Source: Gari tellinella (lineage: Eukaryota > Mollusca > Bivalvia > Cardiida > Psammobiidae). From it: a stretch of DNA of 64,000 nt. Position numbers and translations under genes: made by a program. The notes under the pieces are model-generated. The model saw only the letters and a list, made by a program, of their open reading frames with translations, was not told the origin of the DNA and did no database searches. Positions 1 to 11,040 of this stretch are shown in pieces. The number at the start of each line of letters is the position of its first letter. Position 1 is the stretch's first letter. Location of the stretch: contig OV277871.1 of the NCBI GenBank assembly GCA_922989275.2, positions 65,555,848 to 65,619,847 of the forward strand. Reading direction: 5' to 3'.

Positions 1-158
1 CGTTACGCGGCGTCTGATCTTGTTTCAAATTATTTGCAAATGTAAGCCAAGGTATGATCTTAGGATATTGATTTTCCTTCCCTATTTCAACTCCCTCCGA
101 ACAACGCACACGTTCTTTGTCTCCCATTTGGGTGTTGTTGCAGACAGGGAGCACTGTA
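1..158. mobile_element. TA-350 MITE, right part (cut by window start)
   Basis: Opens inside the central stem-loop (CGTTACGCGGCGTCTGATC) and ends GACAGGGAGCACTGTA. Same right half as the complete copy at 889-1236. Confidence 0.75.
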
Positions 159-219
159 TTTGAGAAAATAATAATTAACCCCCTGTAGCAACATCACATC
201 AGCCGAAGGTCATCATGGG

Positions 220-684
220 TACAGTAGAGAAGTTATTTATATTTCCCAATAAACGCATTTACAGTGGAGAATCTGTTATTCTTTCCCGTTTAAACGCAAA
301 CGTACGTAAACGCAAAGCACTAAAACGTAGAAAAGAACAAATTTTGGACAATTCTGATATTTCATGTTTATCATGGTGGCAAACAGTTTGGAGCCTGATC
401 AGACGCCGGGTTACCCGGCGTCTGATCTGGCTCTAAACTGTTTGTACTGGAAATAATAGTTTTAGCGTAAACGCGTTTATTGGGAAAGAATAACGTTTTC
501 TCCACTGTATGCTATACAATAGTTTCCATTGCACACAGTTTTGAGCCAGATCACACGCTGGGTAACCCGGCATCTGACCGGGCACTTAACTGTTTGCAAC
601 TAAAAGTCTTTATCTACATTTTATAGCTATTTATTTGCGACCTATTTCTTTTCAAAGGGAACGAATAACGTCTTCTCAACTGTA
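220..684 (-). mobile_element. TA-250 MITE, older copy, split by a second TA-250
   Basis: Left piece 220-260 (TACAGTAGAGAAG, AATAAACGCATT) and right piece 510-684 (to TTCTCAACTGTA) form one reverse-oriented copy. A forward copy at 260-509 sits in a TA within its subterminal region. The host's stem-loop (GATCACACGCTGGGTAACCC) is degraded. Confidence 0.85.
260..509 (+). mobile_element. TA-250 MITE nested in a TA-250 MITE
   Basis: A complete 250-bp copy from TACAGTGGAGAATCTG to TTCTCCACTGTA, with the central stem-loop at about 380-444. The flanking host bases rejoin at a single TA. Confidence 0.92.
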
Positions 685-888
685 TGGGTGTCATAGTAGG
701 ACGAGCTAAGGTTGTTTAGAATGACTCACAAATCTATAACTCTATGACGAACTCGGACCATACATGTACCAACTGATAGCAGATATGAAATAAATATCAA
801 TATCGCCCTATCCTGACGAAATAACTTCAGTATAACCTCAGTATATGTTTCGGGACTACTCACCAACGTTTCACATCGGAGTAGACGT

Positions 889-1236
889 TACAGTGCTCCC
901 TCTCTACAACGGCCCTCCGAACAACGACTCCCTCCTTACAACGACATTCGCCGGTGTTCCCAAGAAAATTATGTTTTATGCTTGCACTGATGCATCACCG
1001 TCTATTTAAAATTGTTGTCTGCTGATTTTCTGCTGTCATAAATGACATTTTGCCAGAAAAAAAACATAATGACAAACAGCTTGAATCCAGATCAGACGCC
1101 GCGTTACGCGGCGTCTGATCTGAATTCAAGCTGTTTGCAAATGTAAAATAAGTTCCCTCCCTATAACGACTCCCTCCGAACAACGCACACAATCTGTGTC
1201 TCCCATTGGGTGTCGTTGTAGAGAGGGGGCGCTGTA
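889..1236. mobile_element. TA-350 MITE, complete
   Basis: 348 bp from TACAGTGCTCCCTCTC to GAGAGGGGGCGCTGTA, flanked by TA. The stem-loop at about 1077-1140 has AAACAGCTTG, GATCAGACGCCG and mirrored arms. Confidence 0.88.
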
Positions 1237-1268
1237 TTATTTAAATACATATACGATGCAATATAACG

Positions 1269-1504
1269 TTCAACTCCTTCGGCGCCAAAGTCTTATAAAG
1301 GCGACTTTGCAAACAAATTGAATTAAGATTAGACGCCGCGTAACGCGGCATCTGTTCAGGATCCAAGCTGTTTGACGCTCATATCGGTATTTCTAAAGTC
1401 ATACTTCCTTAAATATAACTTTAAAACGTTTTCAGACAATAATATTGAAGCGGTGAAGGGGTAAATATCTCACGATTAATTTGACGCCTCGGAGGGGTTT
1501 TGTA
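1269..1504. mobile_element. TTAA-h1 MITE, degraded
   Basis: Resembles the copy at 18169-18401 throughout. The ends are degraded (TTCAACTCC; GAGGGGTTTTGTAA). The core AGACGCCGCGTAACGCGGC stem is still present at about 1331-1350. Confidence 0.6.
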
Positions 1505-1653
1505 AGGAGGAAAACTGTATTCCTGTAGTAAGTTGTGCTAAGCATGACTAGGATAAATCATTTGTCACCACCAAATTTTAATGTCTGCTTTATCCTTTCA
1601 TTGTCATTTTAGCTTCTCCTTTAACTCTTCGCTGCCAATTTATTTCGTCTCCT

Positions 1654-1870
1654 TTAACCCTTTCCCAAATAGAAGCGCCTTTTAGCGGATATAATTTATT
1701 CATCCGCTGAAGAAAGTAGTTCCAATTTAATCAGTAATGAATAAGTATTATGGGGAATATTTTCTATTTTATAGCACACGATAGCTTAAAGCATTCTGCT
1801 TTACTTTCAACCTGCTTTAAGTAGTCATCTATCTTAAGTACTAGAAATAGGATATCAGGTAAAGGGTTAA
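1654..1870. mobile_element. TTAA-h2 MITE
   Basis: Ends TTAACCCTTTCCC and GGTAAAGGGTTAA. Only one arm of the AAAGCAGG stem-loop survives (CATTCTGCTTTACTTTC at about 1793). Its right TTAA is also the left TTAA of the next element. Confidence 0.8.
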
Positions 1871-2086
1871 CCCTTTTACCGTGAACATATCGTCTGCATT
1901 GGTAGTGTCGTCTGCAGTATTTACAGGCCAGCTTTATAACTGTTTTGATGAGGAACTGTCGATACGAGTGTCAATCAGTTTGGATCCTGATCAGATGCCG
2001 CGTTACGCGGCGTCTGATCAGAGTCCAAACCGTTTGCATATTCGAATTCGAAGTCGTTTTTTGGCACCTTTGGCAGTGAAAGTCTA
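1867..2086. mobile_element. TTAA-h1 MITE sharing a TTAA with its neighbour
   Basis: Starts TTAACCCTTTTACCG. Stem-loop CAGTTTGGATCC, GATCAGATGCCGCG and mirror at about 1976-2036. Right end GCAGTGAAAGTCTAAA has lost the TTAA. Confidence 0.7.
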
Positions 2087-2179
2087 AAAATGTAGCTCAC
2101 AGTAAAGTTGAAGACATTTCTTCTGTAACATACCCCAAGCGGAATCCCATACAAGGTCTATAAGAACTGCCCTAGATTA

Positions 2180-4740
2180 CTGAAGCGCGTGTGGAACCTG
2201 ATGAAAGTAGTATGGAGGAAGGATGTGATACAGATATCTGGCAGATAGCAGAAGGTTGCTTAATTCCGAAAGAGAAGAATTCTGAATCTATCAGTCAATT
2301 CATGATCATCTCCTTGTTCAGTGTAGAAGGAAAAATATTCTTCTCTGTCTTGGCTAGAAGACTCGGCAGTTATGCAACCATGAACAACTATATCAACACC
2401 TCAGTACAAAAAGGAGGAGTTCCAGGATTTTCTGGGTGTCTGGAACACACCTCGGCTATAACACAACTCATCAGGGAGACACATGTGAACAAGAAAGACC
2501 TAACTGTGGTCTGGTTAGATTTAGCCAATGCTTATGGATCCATCACACACAACTTGATTTAGTATGCTCTGGTCCACTATCATCTACCAGGGAAAGTAAA
2601 GCAGCTAGTAGCCAGCTACTACAATAACCTGAATTTGAGTTTCAGTACTAGAGACTTTACTAACCAAGTGGGTCAATGTGGAGCGTGGTATCATCACTGG
2701 ATGTACAATTTCTGTCATCTTGTTCGTCCTTGGTATGAATCTTGTCCTAAAGGCAGCTGAAGAAGAGACCAGAGGACAAAAAATGGAATCTGGAATCCGG
2801 ATGCCATCAAGTAGAGGCTTCATGGATGACATCACAGTCACCACTCAGTCTCACATACAGGCCAGATGGATCCTCACATCTCTATATGAGACTGTAACTT
2901 GGACAAGGATGAAGTTCAAACCAAGGAAATCTAGATGTCTGATATTAAGGAAAGGGAAAGTCACTAGCCAGTTCCCACTTATTAATTAACCCTTTACCTG
3001 ATAGCATTGTTTTAGTATTGAAGATATGTGACTACTTAAAGCAGGTTGAAAGTAAAGCAGAATGCGCCCTAAGGCGCATTCTACTTTACTTTCAGCCTGC
3101 TTTAAGCTATTAACTGCTAGAATAAGGAAAGTATTAAATATGACACATATTCATTACGGTATAATTTGGAACTATTTTCTTCAGCGGATGAATAAAATGA
3201 ATGTGCTAAAAGTCGCTTCTATAAGGGAAAGGGTTAAGGGGAACCCATTCCAAGTATAGTGGATAACCCAATCAAATGTCTTGACAAGTGGTTTGATGCT
3301 AGTCTGAAGGACAAGAAGGCTATTACTGGGCTTAAGGAACAGGCTGGACAGGGTTTGAGGAGAACTGATAACACCCAACTCCCGGGGAAGGTCAAAGTAT
3401 GGATGTATCAGAACAGCTTGTTGCCAAGTCTGATCTGGCTCCTCATTTTGTACGAGATACCAACAACTGCAGTTGAGACCTTGGAGCGATTTATAAGCAA
3501 ATACTTAAGGCGCTGGCTGGGATTACCACCAAGTTTCACTGGACTTGGGCTGTATTCCAATTCAGGGAAGCTCCAACTACTTATCTCGCCCTTAGTAGAA
3601 GAGTTCAAAGTGGCAAAGGCGAGGCTCCTCATGACATTAAAGGGCTCGCCTGATGAATGCATCAGTACTGCCGGCTTTGAGCTAAGGACAGGAAGGAAGT
3701 GGTCAGCAAGTCAAGCTGTAGATAGGGCACAAATACGACTTGAACATCTAGATATTGTGGGAACCACAAATGTAGGCAGACAATGGCTAGGTATGCAGAC
3801 ATGTGACAGTTGGTCATCTGCAGATAGTCGGAGGAAGAGGGCAATGGTGCAAGATGAAATCAGAAAGCAAGAGGAGGAAACAAGGGCAGCACAGCTTGTT
3901 CAGTTAGGAAGTAAAGGCGGTAGCACACGTTGGACTGTACCAAGTAGGAAACTGACATGGTCCCAGTTGTGGCACTTAGAGCCAGTCAGAATCAGTTTTC
4001 TGCTAAGAAGTGTGTACGTTGTGTTACCTACACCTGTACACCTACAACGCTGGAAGCTTACTGAGGACCCATCACGTGCCCTGTGTGGGAAGAGAAGTAC
4101 TCTGGAGCATATCCTATCATCTTGCCACATTGCCCTTTCCCAAAGGAAGATACAGATGGCGCCATGATCGTGTGTTACGTCAGCTAGCTATCACCATGGA
4201 AGAGGAAAGGAAAGAGAAGAGAGTGACCACTAAGCAAGGCTTTATCCCTTTTGTGAAAGAAGGTCAACAGGCCAACTCATCTCTGCAAAAGAGTGGAATA
4301 TTGAGTCATGGGAAATGAGGGTGGACCTAGAGAAACAACTTCACTTCCCAGAAGTTGTCCACACCAACCTCAGACCAGATGTAGTCCTGTGGTCAACCAA
4401 CAGCAAGAACATTATTGCCATAGAACTCACTGTCCCTTGGGAAGAGAGGTGCGATGAGGCCTATGAAAGGAAGAGGGGCAAATATTAAAAACTGATGGAG
4501 GAGTGTAGGCAGAAGGGATGGAGTGCTTGGCTATTCCCAGTGGAAGTTGGAAGTAGGGGTTTCCCTGCAAACTCCATGTGGAAGATATTGCCAGCCTTAG
4601 GAATTGTTGGAAGAGGAAAAAAGCAGGCAATCCAGGCTGTGAGCAGTGCTGCTGAGAAAGCATCAATTTGGATTTGGCTCCGCAGAAACAACCAAAGCTG
4701 GAGCTACATATCAACGTGCAGTGGCTGATCACCACTGTAG
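2180..4740 (+). pseudogene. Decayed non-LTR retrotransposon ORF (reverse transcriptase plus restriction-like endonuclease)
   Basis: The plus strand in several frames reads as one retrotransposon polyprotein. At 2191-2562 lie RT motifs (QKGGVPGFSGCLEH, then VVWLDLANAYGSI), broken by a stop. A frameshift leads to 2678-2989, with the catalytic FMDD at 2819-2830 and downstream RT. The thumb region and a Cys-His knuckle (C..LEHILSSCH, near 4081-4125) occupy 3259-4167. After further frame changes, PDVVLW (about 4376) and IELTVP (about 4417) followed by a Lys-containing segment fit a PD-(D/E)XK restriction-like endonuclease, which suggests an early-branching RLE-type element. A TTAA-h2 MITE splits it at 2986-3237. 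Dead copy; the exact clade is not assigned. Confidence 0.8.
2986..3237. mobile_element. TTAA-h2 MITE inserted in the retrotransposon
   Basis: Ends TTAACCCTTTACC and GGAAAGGGTTAA, flanked by TTAA, with the central AAAGCAGG/GAAAGTAAAGCAGAA stem-loop at about 3038-3107. Retrotransposon reading frames continue on both sides, which defines the element's limits. The left flank carries a doubled TTAA. Confidence 0.85.
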
Positions 4741-5059
4741 CCCCACCATGCTAGAGTGTTCTGAGTTTAAAGGGGCGAAACATTCTATGGTGCATGGTCC
4801 TCAGCTGATGATGTTGATAGCTTTTGATTGCAGTACAGAGACTGTATTCTACAAACAAAGAATGGTTACAAACGTCAAATAATTTGGATTCTGATCGAAC
4901 ATCGCAAAACGCTGAAATAGTTAAAGAATACGAGTTAAATGTTTGTTGAAATCAAAGTGTAAAACACATTTAACTATTGTCGCGGTCGTATTTCCATCTG
5001 CCTAAGAAAATTTAGATCACTTGTATTTTAACAAAGAAGTATTGAAATGAGTGCCAAAC

Positions 5060-5137
5060 GTTTTAGATCCTGAGCAGATGCCGCAGCCGCATCACGTGGC
5101 ATCTGATCTGGATCCTAACTGTTTGCAAATAAATACG
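5060..5137. repeat. Central stem-loop of a decayed MITE
   Basis: Arms around GAGCAGATGCCGCAGCC and GTGGCATCTGATC, then CTGTTTGCAAAT. The outer element cannot be delimited. Confidence 0.6.
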
Positions 5138-5236
5138 ATTGCGCAATTTATTTCATCCTGATTTAAGACGATACGTTACAGATATCGTTTTTACTCTTTA
5201 TGACCACTTGCATTTACACGTAGTTTCATTAATTGC

Positions 5237-5486
5237 TACAGTGGAGAATCTGTTATTCTTTCCCAATAAACGCGTTTACGCTAAAACTATTATTTGCAGT
5301 GCAAACAGTTTGGAGCTAGATCAGACGCCGGGTAACCCGGCGTCTGATCAGGCTCCAAACTGTTTGCCACCAAGATAAACAAGAATTATCAGAATTGTCC
5401 AAAAGTTGTTCTTTTCTACGTTTTAGTGCTTTGCGTTTGCGTACGTTTGCGTTTAAACGGGAAAGAATAACAGATTCTCCACTGTA
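5237..5486 (-). mobile_element. TA-250 MITE, complete
   Basis: 250 bp, TACAGTGGAGAATCTG to CAGATTCTCCACTGTA, with an intact stem-loop (GATCAGACGCCGGGTAACCC at about 5319). Confidence 0.92.
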
Positions 5487-5529
5487 TCTTTCACATGATT
5501 AGACATTAGCAAACAGTATAGCCATTGTC

Positions 5530-5724
5530 GCTAAAAATAGTTATTTCAATACAAACAGTTTGGAGCAAGATCCGTCGTCTGATCAAGCTAAAAGCTATTT
5601 GCCACTCATATTAAAAAAGATGGTTAATAATTTCACAAAGTTGTCATTTTCTACAATTTTGTGTTTTGCGTTTGCGCTTCATTTGCTTTTTAACGGGAAA
5701 GGGAAAACATCTTCTCCACTGAAC
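5530..5724 (-). mobile_element. TA-250 MITE, 5'-truncated
   Basis: Runs from the AATAGTTATTTCAATAC subterminal part to CATCTTCTCCACTG. The stem-loop has lost one arm (GATCCGTCGTCTGATC). Confidence 0.7.
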
Positions 5725-6004
5725 CAACCTCTTAACATCTTTGATGAAATCTTCCCGAAAGCACAAACGGGGAGTTTGCAGCGATATCTAGGCATGAATA
5801 AATAGGTTAAAAGAGAAAAATGCTCCATCGACTCATTTTTTTCGGTTGTAAATTACCAGAGTATTTTAGGTATCATAGAAGAGATAAAGATGGCATCAAT
5901 CTCGAAGTCAATGGAAGACACTTCTGCTTGATTTAAGCCACACGATCAATTCTAAGGTTTCATTCAAAGTTGTAAAGGTCGTATTGGTTTGTTACGAATG
6001 ATTT

Positions 6005-6247
6005 ACAATGCACCATTATCTAGACGTCATTATTTCTCGATATGATCGTGTTTGTGCTAAACCTATTCTATCCATTGCAAGCAGTTTGGGTCAAGAACCG
6101 ACGCCGAGCCATCCGGCGTCGAATCAGGCTTCTAACTGTTTGCTTCTCAGATTAGAATAAACATTGTTATTTTCTACATTTTACTGAATAGCGTTTGAGT
6201 TTCGTTTAAGTTTAGATGGGAAAACATAGCGTCTATTTTCCACTGTC
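6005..6247 (-). mobile_element. TA-250 MITE, old degraded copy
   Basis: Recognised by GCAAGCAGTTTGGGTC, GACGCCGAGCCATCCGGC and the final CTATTTTCCACTGT. Confidence 0.6.
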
Positions 6248-6485
6248 CATGTAGATCACATGCCTTTAATGATTTATGCATGTCTCCTATGATGTCCAAT
6301 AAAAATAAATATCTACAATGTATACACTGTACGACATAGTTCGAGATAAATTTAAGAATGCCTTATTAGTGTTTTCTTCTGACCTGTCGGAGTTATTTTT
6401 AGATTGGAACATTCTAAAACTTTCAAAGGGGTGAGTTTTCTCTACATACGGTTAATGATACGAATAGCTGTAATTTTGAGCGCAA

Positions 6486-6716
6486 TGTACATTAGAGGAT
6501 ACCTTATTCTTTCCCGTTTAAACGCAAACGCAATGAACTAAACTGAGAAAATTTACTTTCAGAAATTTTAATTATATTTTAATCTGAGTAGCAAATAGGT
6601 TGGAGCCTGATCAGACGCCGGGTAACCCGGCGTCTGATCTGGGCCCCAACCTGTTTGCAATGGAAATAATAGTTTTAGTATATAAATGCGTTGTTGGGAA
6701 ATAATAAAATATCAGT
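6486..6716 (+). mobile_element. TA-250 MITE, degraded
   Basis: Starts TACATTAGAGGATACC. CCCGTTTAAACGCAAACGC follows, then an intact GATCAGACGCCGGGTAACCC stem-loop; the right end has decayed to AATATCAGTAAAG. Confidence 0.65.
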
Positions 6717-7000
6717 AAAGTTAGCGCAAGGGTCTCGTGCTGCACGAGGATCATGTTATCTCAAGTTGGAAATTGTACGACTATATAGATCCGATGTAAC
6801 CCTGTTATCTATCTACCATGAACTATTCTGTTCTAAAAATAACTCCGACAGGTCAGAAAATTCGAAAAATACAAATATTTAATCGTCTGATACCGTAATT
6901 TATACTCTGTTGCCGGTCCGTAAAACTAAATCGAACAACCGATAATTGTTTTGTTAGCAATGAAAGAAAGACAATCGTTGAAATATAGACAAAAGACGTA

Positions 7001-7135
7001 TTTACTACAGACGGTATTTGAATATTTTAAGTGTTAACTTCGCTAACACAGACATACGATGGAATTTCTATGCATGCGCCGAGTAGAGATGGATCTTCTT
7101 CATGCTTAATCTCTCAGAAGATGAGATATGTCAAT
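7001..7135. repeat. Direct repeat, copy 1 (about 135 bp)
   Basis: TACTACAGACGGTATTTGA to GATGAGATATGTCAAT. The second copy is at 7690-7824. A TA-250 MITE begins two bases after this copy ends. Confidence 0.7.
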
Positions 7136-7136
7136 G

Positions 7137-7386
7137 TACAGTGGAGAATCTGTTATTCTTTCCCAATAAACGCGTTTACGCTAAAACTTATAATTGCAGT
7201 GCAAACAGTTTGGCGCCAGATCAGACGCCGGGTAACCCGGCGTCTGATACGGCTCCAAACTGTTTGCCACCAAGATAAACATAGAATATCAGAATAGTCC
7301 AAAAGTTGTTCTTTTCTACATTTTAGTGCTTTGAGTTTGCGTACGTTTGCGTTTAAACGGGAAAGAATAACAGATTCTCCACAGTA
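7137..7386 (-). mobile_element. TA-250 MITE, complete
   Basis: Ends TACAGTGGAGAATC and GATTCTCCACAGTA, 250 bp, stem-loop intact apart from a few mismatches. Confidence 0.9.
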
Positions 7387-7689
7387 ATGAACTTGAGACC
7401 GCCGAACAACGTTCAATATCCTACCGCCGTCTGAATATTCGTCTACACCAAAAAACGCTGATTACTATTGACTCTACTAAGCTAGAGATAAATTTCCGAA
7501 TCACCAACAAATGTTTAATCCCATGATTAAGTATACATGTACTACATATTGCATTTCCGTAAAAAGTTGTATCAGTTGTGTTTATAACAACTAATTAGAC
7601 TATTTTTGTGCCCGTGTGAGAGGAGTGTAGTTAAAATAAAAACACGACAAACAAACAATCTTACATCATAGAGATCGCAGAAATCAGTT

Positions 7690-7824
7690 TTACTACAGAC
7701 GCTATTTGAATATTGTAAGTTTTAACCTCGCTCAGACACACATACGATTGTATTTCTATGCATGCGATGAGTCGAGATGATGTTTTAACATGCTTAATCT
7801 ATCAGAAGATGAGATATGTCAATT
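7690..7824. repeat. Direct repeat, copy 2
   Basis: Partner of 7001-7135, ending GATGAGATATGTCAAT. The bases after it (7826-7860, TATACCTATCGATGATTTAT) recur inverted near 49133-49168, so it belongs to a dispersed repeat. Confidence 0.65.
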
Positions 7825-8023
7825 TATTATATACCTATCGATGATTTATAGATATTTCTCGGTTAGATAAATTTGATATCGTCACTGTTGATATAATCTC
7901 TACATGTAGTGATGATATCACTTTTTGTGACGTCACGTCATAATTAGTTTAGTGACGTCGCGGTAATCAATTTTGTGTGTTTTTTCTGTAAAAACGTCAT
8001 TAAAATCTATATAATATATAGAA

Positions 8024-8180
8024 TAATCAATTCCTTTGAATAGATATGTTAAATATATCACTCGAATGGGTTGTTATCTGGTTAAAAGAACTCGTCATGC
8101 AGAATCGCTTTTAACCACTGCCAGATAACAACCCATTCTCGTAATATATCTTTCACATCAATCCAAAGTAATTGATTATC
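8024..8180. mobile_element. Foldback MITE
   Basis: Long inverted ends: GAATAATCAATTCCTTTG and CAAAGTAATTGATTATC, then GAATGGGTTGTTATCTGG against CCAGATAACAACCCATTC. The small loop is near 8095. No protein. Confidence 0.7.
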
Positions 8181-8217
8181 CTCTATGTATTTACCGTTTG
8201 CGCAAAATACAGTGCTC

Positions 8218-8559
8218 CCTCCCTAGAACGGCCCTCCGAACAACGACTCCCTCCTTACAACGACACTCGTCGTAATTTCCATAACGGGATAATTAAGTCT
8301 AGCTCTTTTACTGCTGTAATATCGTCTACTTAAGATTGTCGTCTGCTGTTTTTTCTCACAGTTACATATAAGCAGAGCTTTTGATAGAATATACATATTG
8401 ACCAGTGACAAACAGCTTGAATCCTGATCGACGCCGCGATTCAAGCTGTTTGCAAGATTGAGCCAAGTCTGAATTGTCCCTCTCCATAACGACTCCCTCC
8501 GAACAACACACACAATCTGTGTCTCCCATTTGATGTCGTTGTAGAGAGGGAGCACTGTA
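8218..8559. mobile_element. TA-350 MITE, complete, with shortened stem-loop
   Basis: TACAGTGCTCCCTCCC to GAGGGAGCACTGTA. The stem-loop is collapsed to GATCGACGCCGCGATTC, so part of both arms is lost. Confidence 0.87.
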
Positions 8560-8597
8560 TAACAATACTATTATGAGTGCCGTACTTGACATTTGTT

Positions 8598-8847
8598 TAC
8601 AGTAGAGAATGTGTTATTCTTTCCCAATAAACGCGTTTACGCTAAAACTATTATTTGCAGTGCAAACAGTTTGGAGCCAGATCAGACGCCGGGTAACCCG
8701 GCGTCTGATCAGGCTCCAAACTGTTTGCCACCAAGATAAACATGAATTATCAGAATTGTCCAAAAGTTGTACTTTTCTACGTTTTAGTGTTTTACGTTTG
8801 CGTACGTTTGCGTTTAAACGGGAAAGAATAACAGATTCTCCACTATA
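8598..8847 (-). mobile_element. TA-250 MITE, complete
   Basis: TACAGTAGAGAATGTG to GATTCTCCACTATA, 250 bp, intact stem-loop. A short left-end fragment of another copy (GGTGGAGAAGACC) follows at 8850-8930. Confidence 0.9.
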
Positions 8848-8944
8848 ATTACGGTGGAGAAGACCTCATGCATCCATGTTTTAAACGCAAATGAAACGTT
8901 AACGCATTGCAATAAAATGAAATAGAGGATAACTGGGGTTTGTT

Positions 8945-9061
8945 TAGTGTAAGATCGAACTTTAATCCATTGAGTGAACATCAGTCGTTATATTTTCACC
9001 ACTCGTGAAAATATAACAGCCTGATGTTCAAGAAATGGATTAAATTCAATCTTACACTGAA
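8945..9061. mobile_element. Foldback MITE
   Basis: AGTGTAAGATCGAACTTTAA and TTAAATTCAATCTTACACT pair, as do TATATTTTCAC and GTGAAAATATA at the centre. Confidence 0.7.
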
Positions 9062-9530
9062 AAAACACAGTTATTCTATTTATTTATGCTTTTAAGTTAC
9101 TTTTTAAACGAAATTGTTTGACAATTGAAAGCGAAAGTATATTATTTATCCCGTGTTGATCCCCAAGTTTTATGTCGAACAAATGTGCGTGACAGTTGGC
9201 AGTACAATGACGTCACTTATTTATTAATTTGACGTCAACGGAATTACGTCGTTACTTCCGATCGTGGATTCGTGTTCTTCCGTTGAGTGGTTCGCGACAA
9301 AACGGACTGCCGGAATTGAACGATAAGACACGATTGACTACGATTATTGGGGAGCCCTACGGGGAAAACTCATAAAAGAATCACGAGCGACGATAATCCC
9401 ACTGCTTGAAGCAGTGGTTATCAAGTGATAATCCACTGCTTTTTCACGGTAATCCACCGAAAAGCATAAATAATAATCGCCAAACCTTTTGCAACTGTTA
9501 CAGTTATTCCAAATTCAACCGCAGTGCGCA
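9062..9530. other. Unassigned intergenic sequence
   Basis: No gene, MITE end or palindrome was recognised. Short open frames here lack splice context or similarity to known families. Confidence 0.4.
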
Positions 9531-9531
9531 C

Positions 9532-9735
9532 ATGGTTTCTATGCGCACTATGTTCACTTTACTTTATGTTTGTCTTGCGTGTTGTTTTCTATTTAGTGTG
9601 TAGATGAAGGAATGGTACTGGGCGTGTGTGTGTATGTGTGTATGTGTGTGTGTGTGTGTTTGTTATGGTATGACTGTGCGTGTGTTCTGCTTGAGAGGTG
9701 GGTGTATTGTTTGTGTTGCGTTTCCTGCTTGAGTC
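9532..9735 (+). repeat. Dispersed repeat with (GT)n
   Basis: TTTGTCTTGCGTGTTG, a TG/GTAT run at 9625-9660, then GTGTTGCGTTTCCTG. The same sequence appears inverted at 39927-40100, which shows an interspersed repeat and not a gene. Confidence 0.7.
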
Positions 9736-9880
9736 TTTCGTATTTATTTTTTCATTCAGGAACTCATTCAACACTAAGTTACTCTTGTGGGATATTATGT
9801 TCCTTTATGGATCTTTTAGTTACAATAACATGCACCAATGTCTACTAGGATTTCTGGCTAGTAAATACTGCTCTAAATTA

Positions 9881-9952
9881 TCAAACAGTACAGATCCTGA
9901 TCAGAGGGCTCCAATAGGAGCCCTCTGATCTGGGTCTAAACTATTTGCAAAT
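9881..9952. repeat. Stem-loop with GGGCTCC core
   Basis: CAAACAGTACAGATCC, GATCAGAGGGCTCC, then GGAGCCCTCTGATC and CTATTTGC. It keeps the AAACAG and GATCAGA parts of the shared hairpin but has a different core, as at 60960-61027. Confidence 0.7.
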
Positions 9953-10077
9953 GCAATGAGTATAGTTTAAACAGGCTCATGGTGTAAAACGAACTAACAA
10001 ACGACATATACATGGCGTTTGAATGGTTTAGTTCTATGCGGGGCTTAAGCACATGTAGGACATACGACAATTACATG

Positions 10078-10328
10078 AACAGTGGAGAAAACGTTATTCT
10101 TTCCCGTATAAATGCAAACGTACGCAAACGCAAAGCACTAAAACGTAGAAAATAACAACTTTTGGACAATTCTGATATTTCATGTTTATCATGGTGGCAA
10201 ACAGTTTGGAGCCTGATCAGACCCCGGGTTACCCGGCGTCTGATCTGGCTCCAAACTGTTTGCACTGGAAATAATAGTTTTAGCGTAAACGCGTTTATTG
10301 GGGAAAGAATAACACATTCTCGACTGTA
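10078..10328 (+). mobile_element. TA-250 MITE, complete
   Basis: ACAGTGGAGAAAACG to CATTCTCGACTGTA; the first T of the TA is mutated. Stem-loop intact. Confidence 0.88.
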
Positions 10329-10461
10329 ACTCGGCCCTTGAGTATGCTGAGCAGAGTGCAAGTTCTCGATGTTTCGTCGAAAAATATGTGTAAAATCTGA
10401 CGTTGAAAACTAAAATCGAAACGGCAATCCTGGAGCAGACGATATTGCAGCAGAACAAAGA

Positions 10462-10694
10462 TTAACCCTTTCATGATCAAATTTATCGTGAGGTTTTTAC
10501 TTATTTACCGCCATATGGTCGTCTGCTTCAATATTGCCGTTCGCAATATCATTTCAAAGTTACATTTAAGGCAGTATAATATGTAACTAACGTTATTTCC
10601 AAAAATGCAAGTGGCACAAACAGTTTTGATCCTGATCAGGATCAAAACTGTTTGCAAATGCGCTTTTTGGCGTCATTGAGAGTGAAAGGGTTAA
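10462..10694. mobile_element. TTAA-h1 MITE, complete
   Basis: TTAACCCTTTCATGATC to GAGTGAAAGGGTTAA. Stem-loop AAACAGTTTTGATCC and mirror, with the GACGCCG core missing. Confidence 0.85.
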
Positions 10695-10770
10695 TGGATA
10701 GATAGTTTTCTCGGGCTGTGATTACTTCTCCGATTACCCTGGAAAGTGGTCAATACAGCATTTATCAATG

Positions 10771-11020
10771 TACAGTGGAGAATCTGTTATTCTTTCCCGT
10801 TTAGACGCAAACGTACGCAAACGCATTGCACTAAAACATAGAAAAGGACAACTTTTCGACAATTTTGACTATTCATGTTGATCTGAGTGGCAAACAGTTT
10901 GGAGCCTGATCAGACGCCGGGTTACCCGGCGTCTGATCTGGCTTCAAACTGTTTGCAATGGAAAAAATAGTTTTAGCGTAAACGCGTTTATTGGGAAAGA
11001 ATAACAGATTATCCACTGTA
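10771..11020 (+). mobile_element. TA-250 MITE, complete
   Basis: TACAGTGGAGAATCTG to CAGATTATCCACTGTA, 250 bp. Confidence 0.92.
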
Positions 11021-11040
11021 CATGTACAGTAAAACAGCTC

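Noticed and set aside
9612..9928. Open frames rich in Val-Cys over the GT repeat
   Set aside because: Low-complexity translation of a (GT)n dispersed repeat that recurs inverted at 39927-40100.
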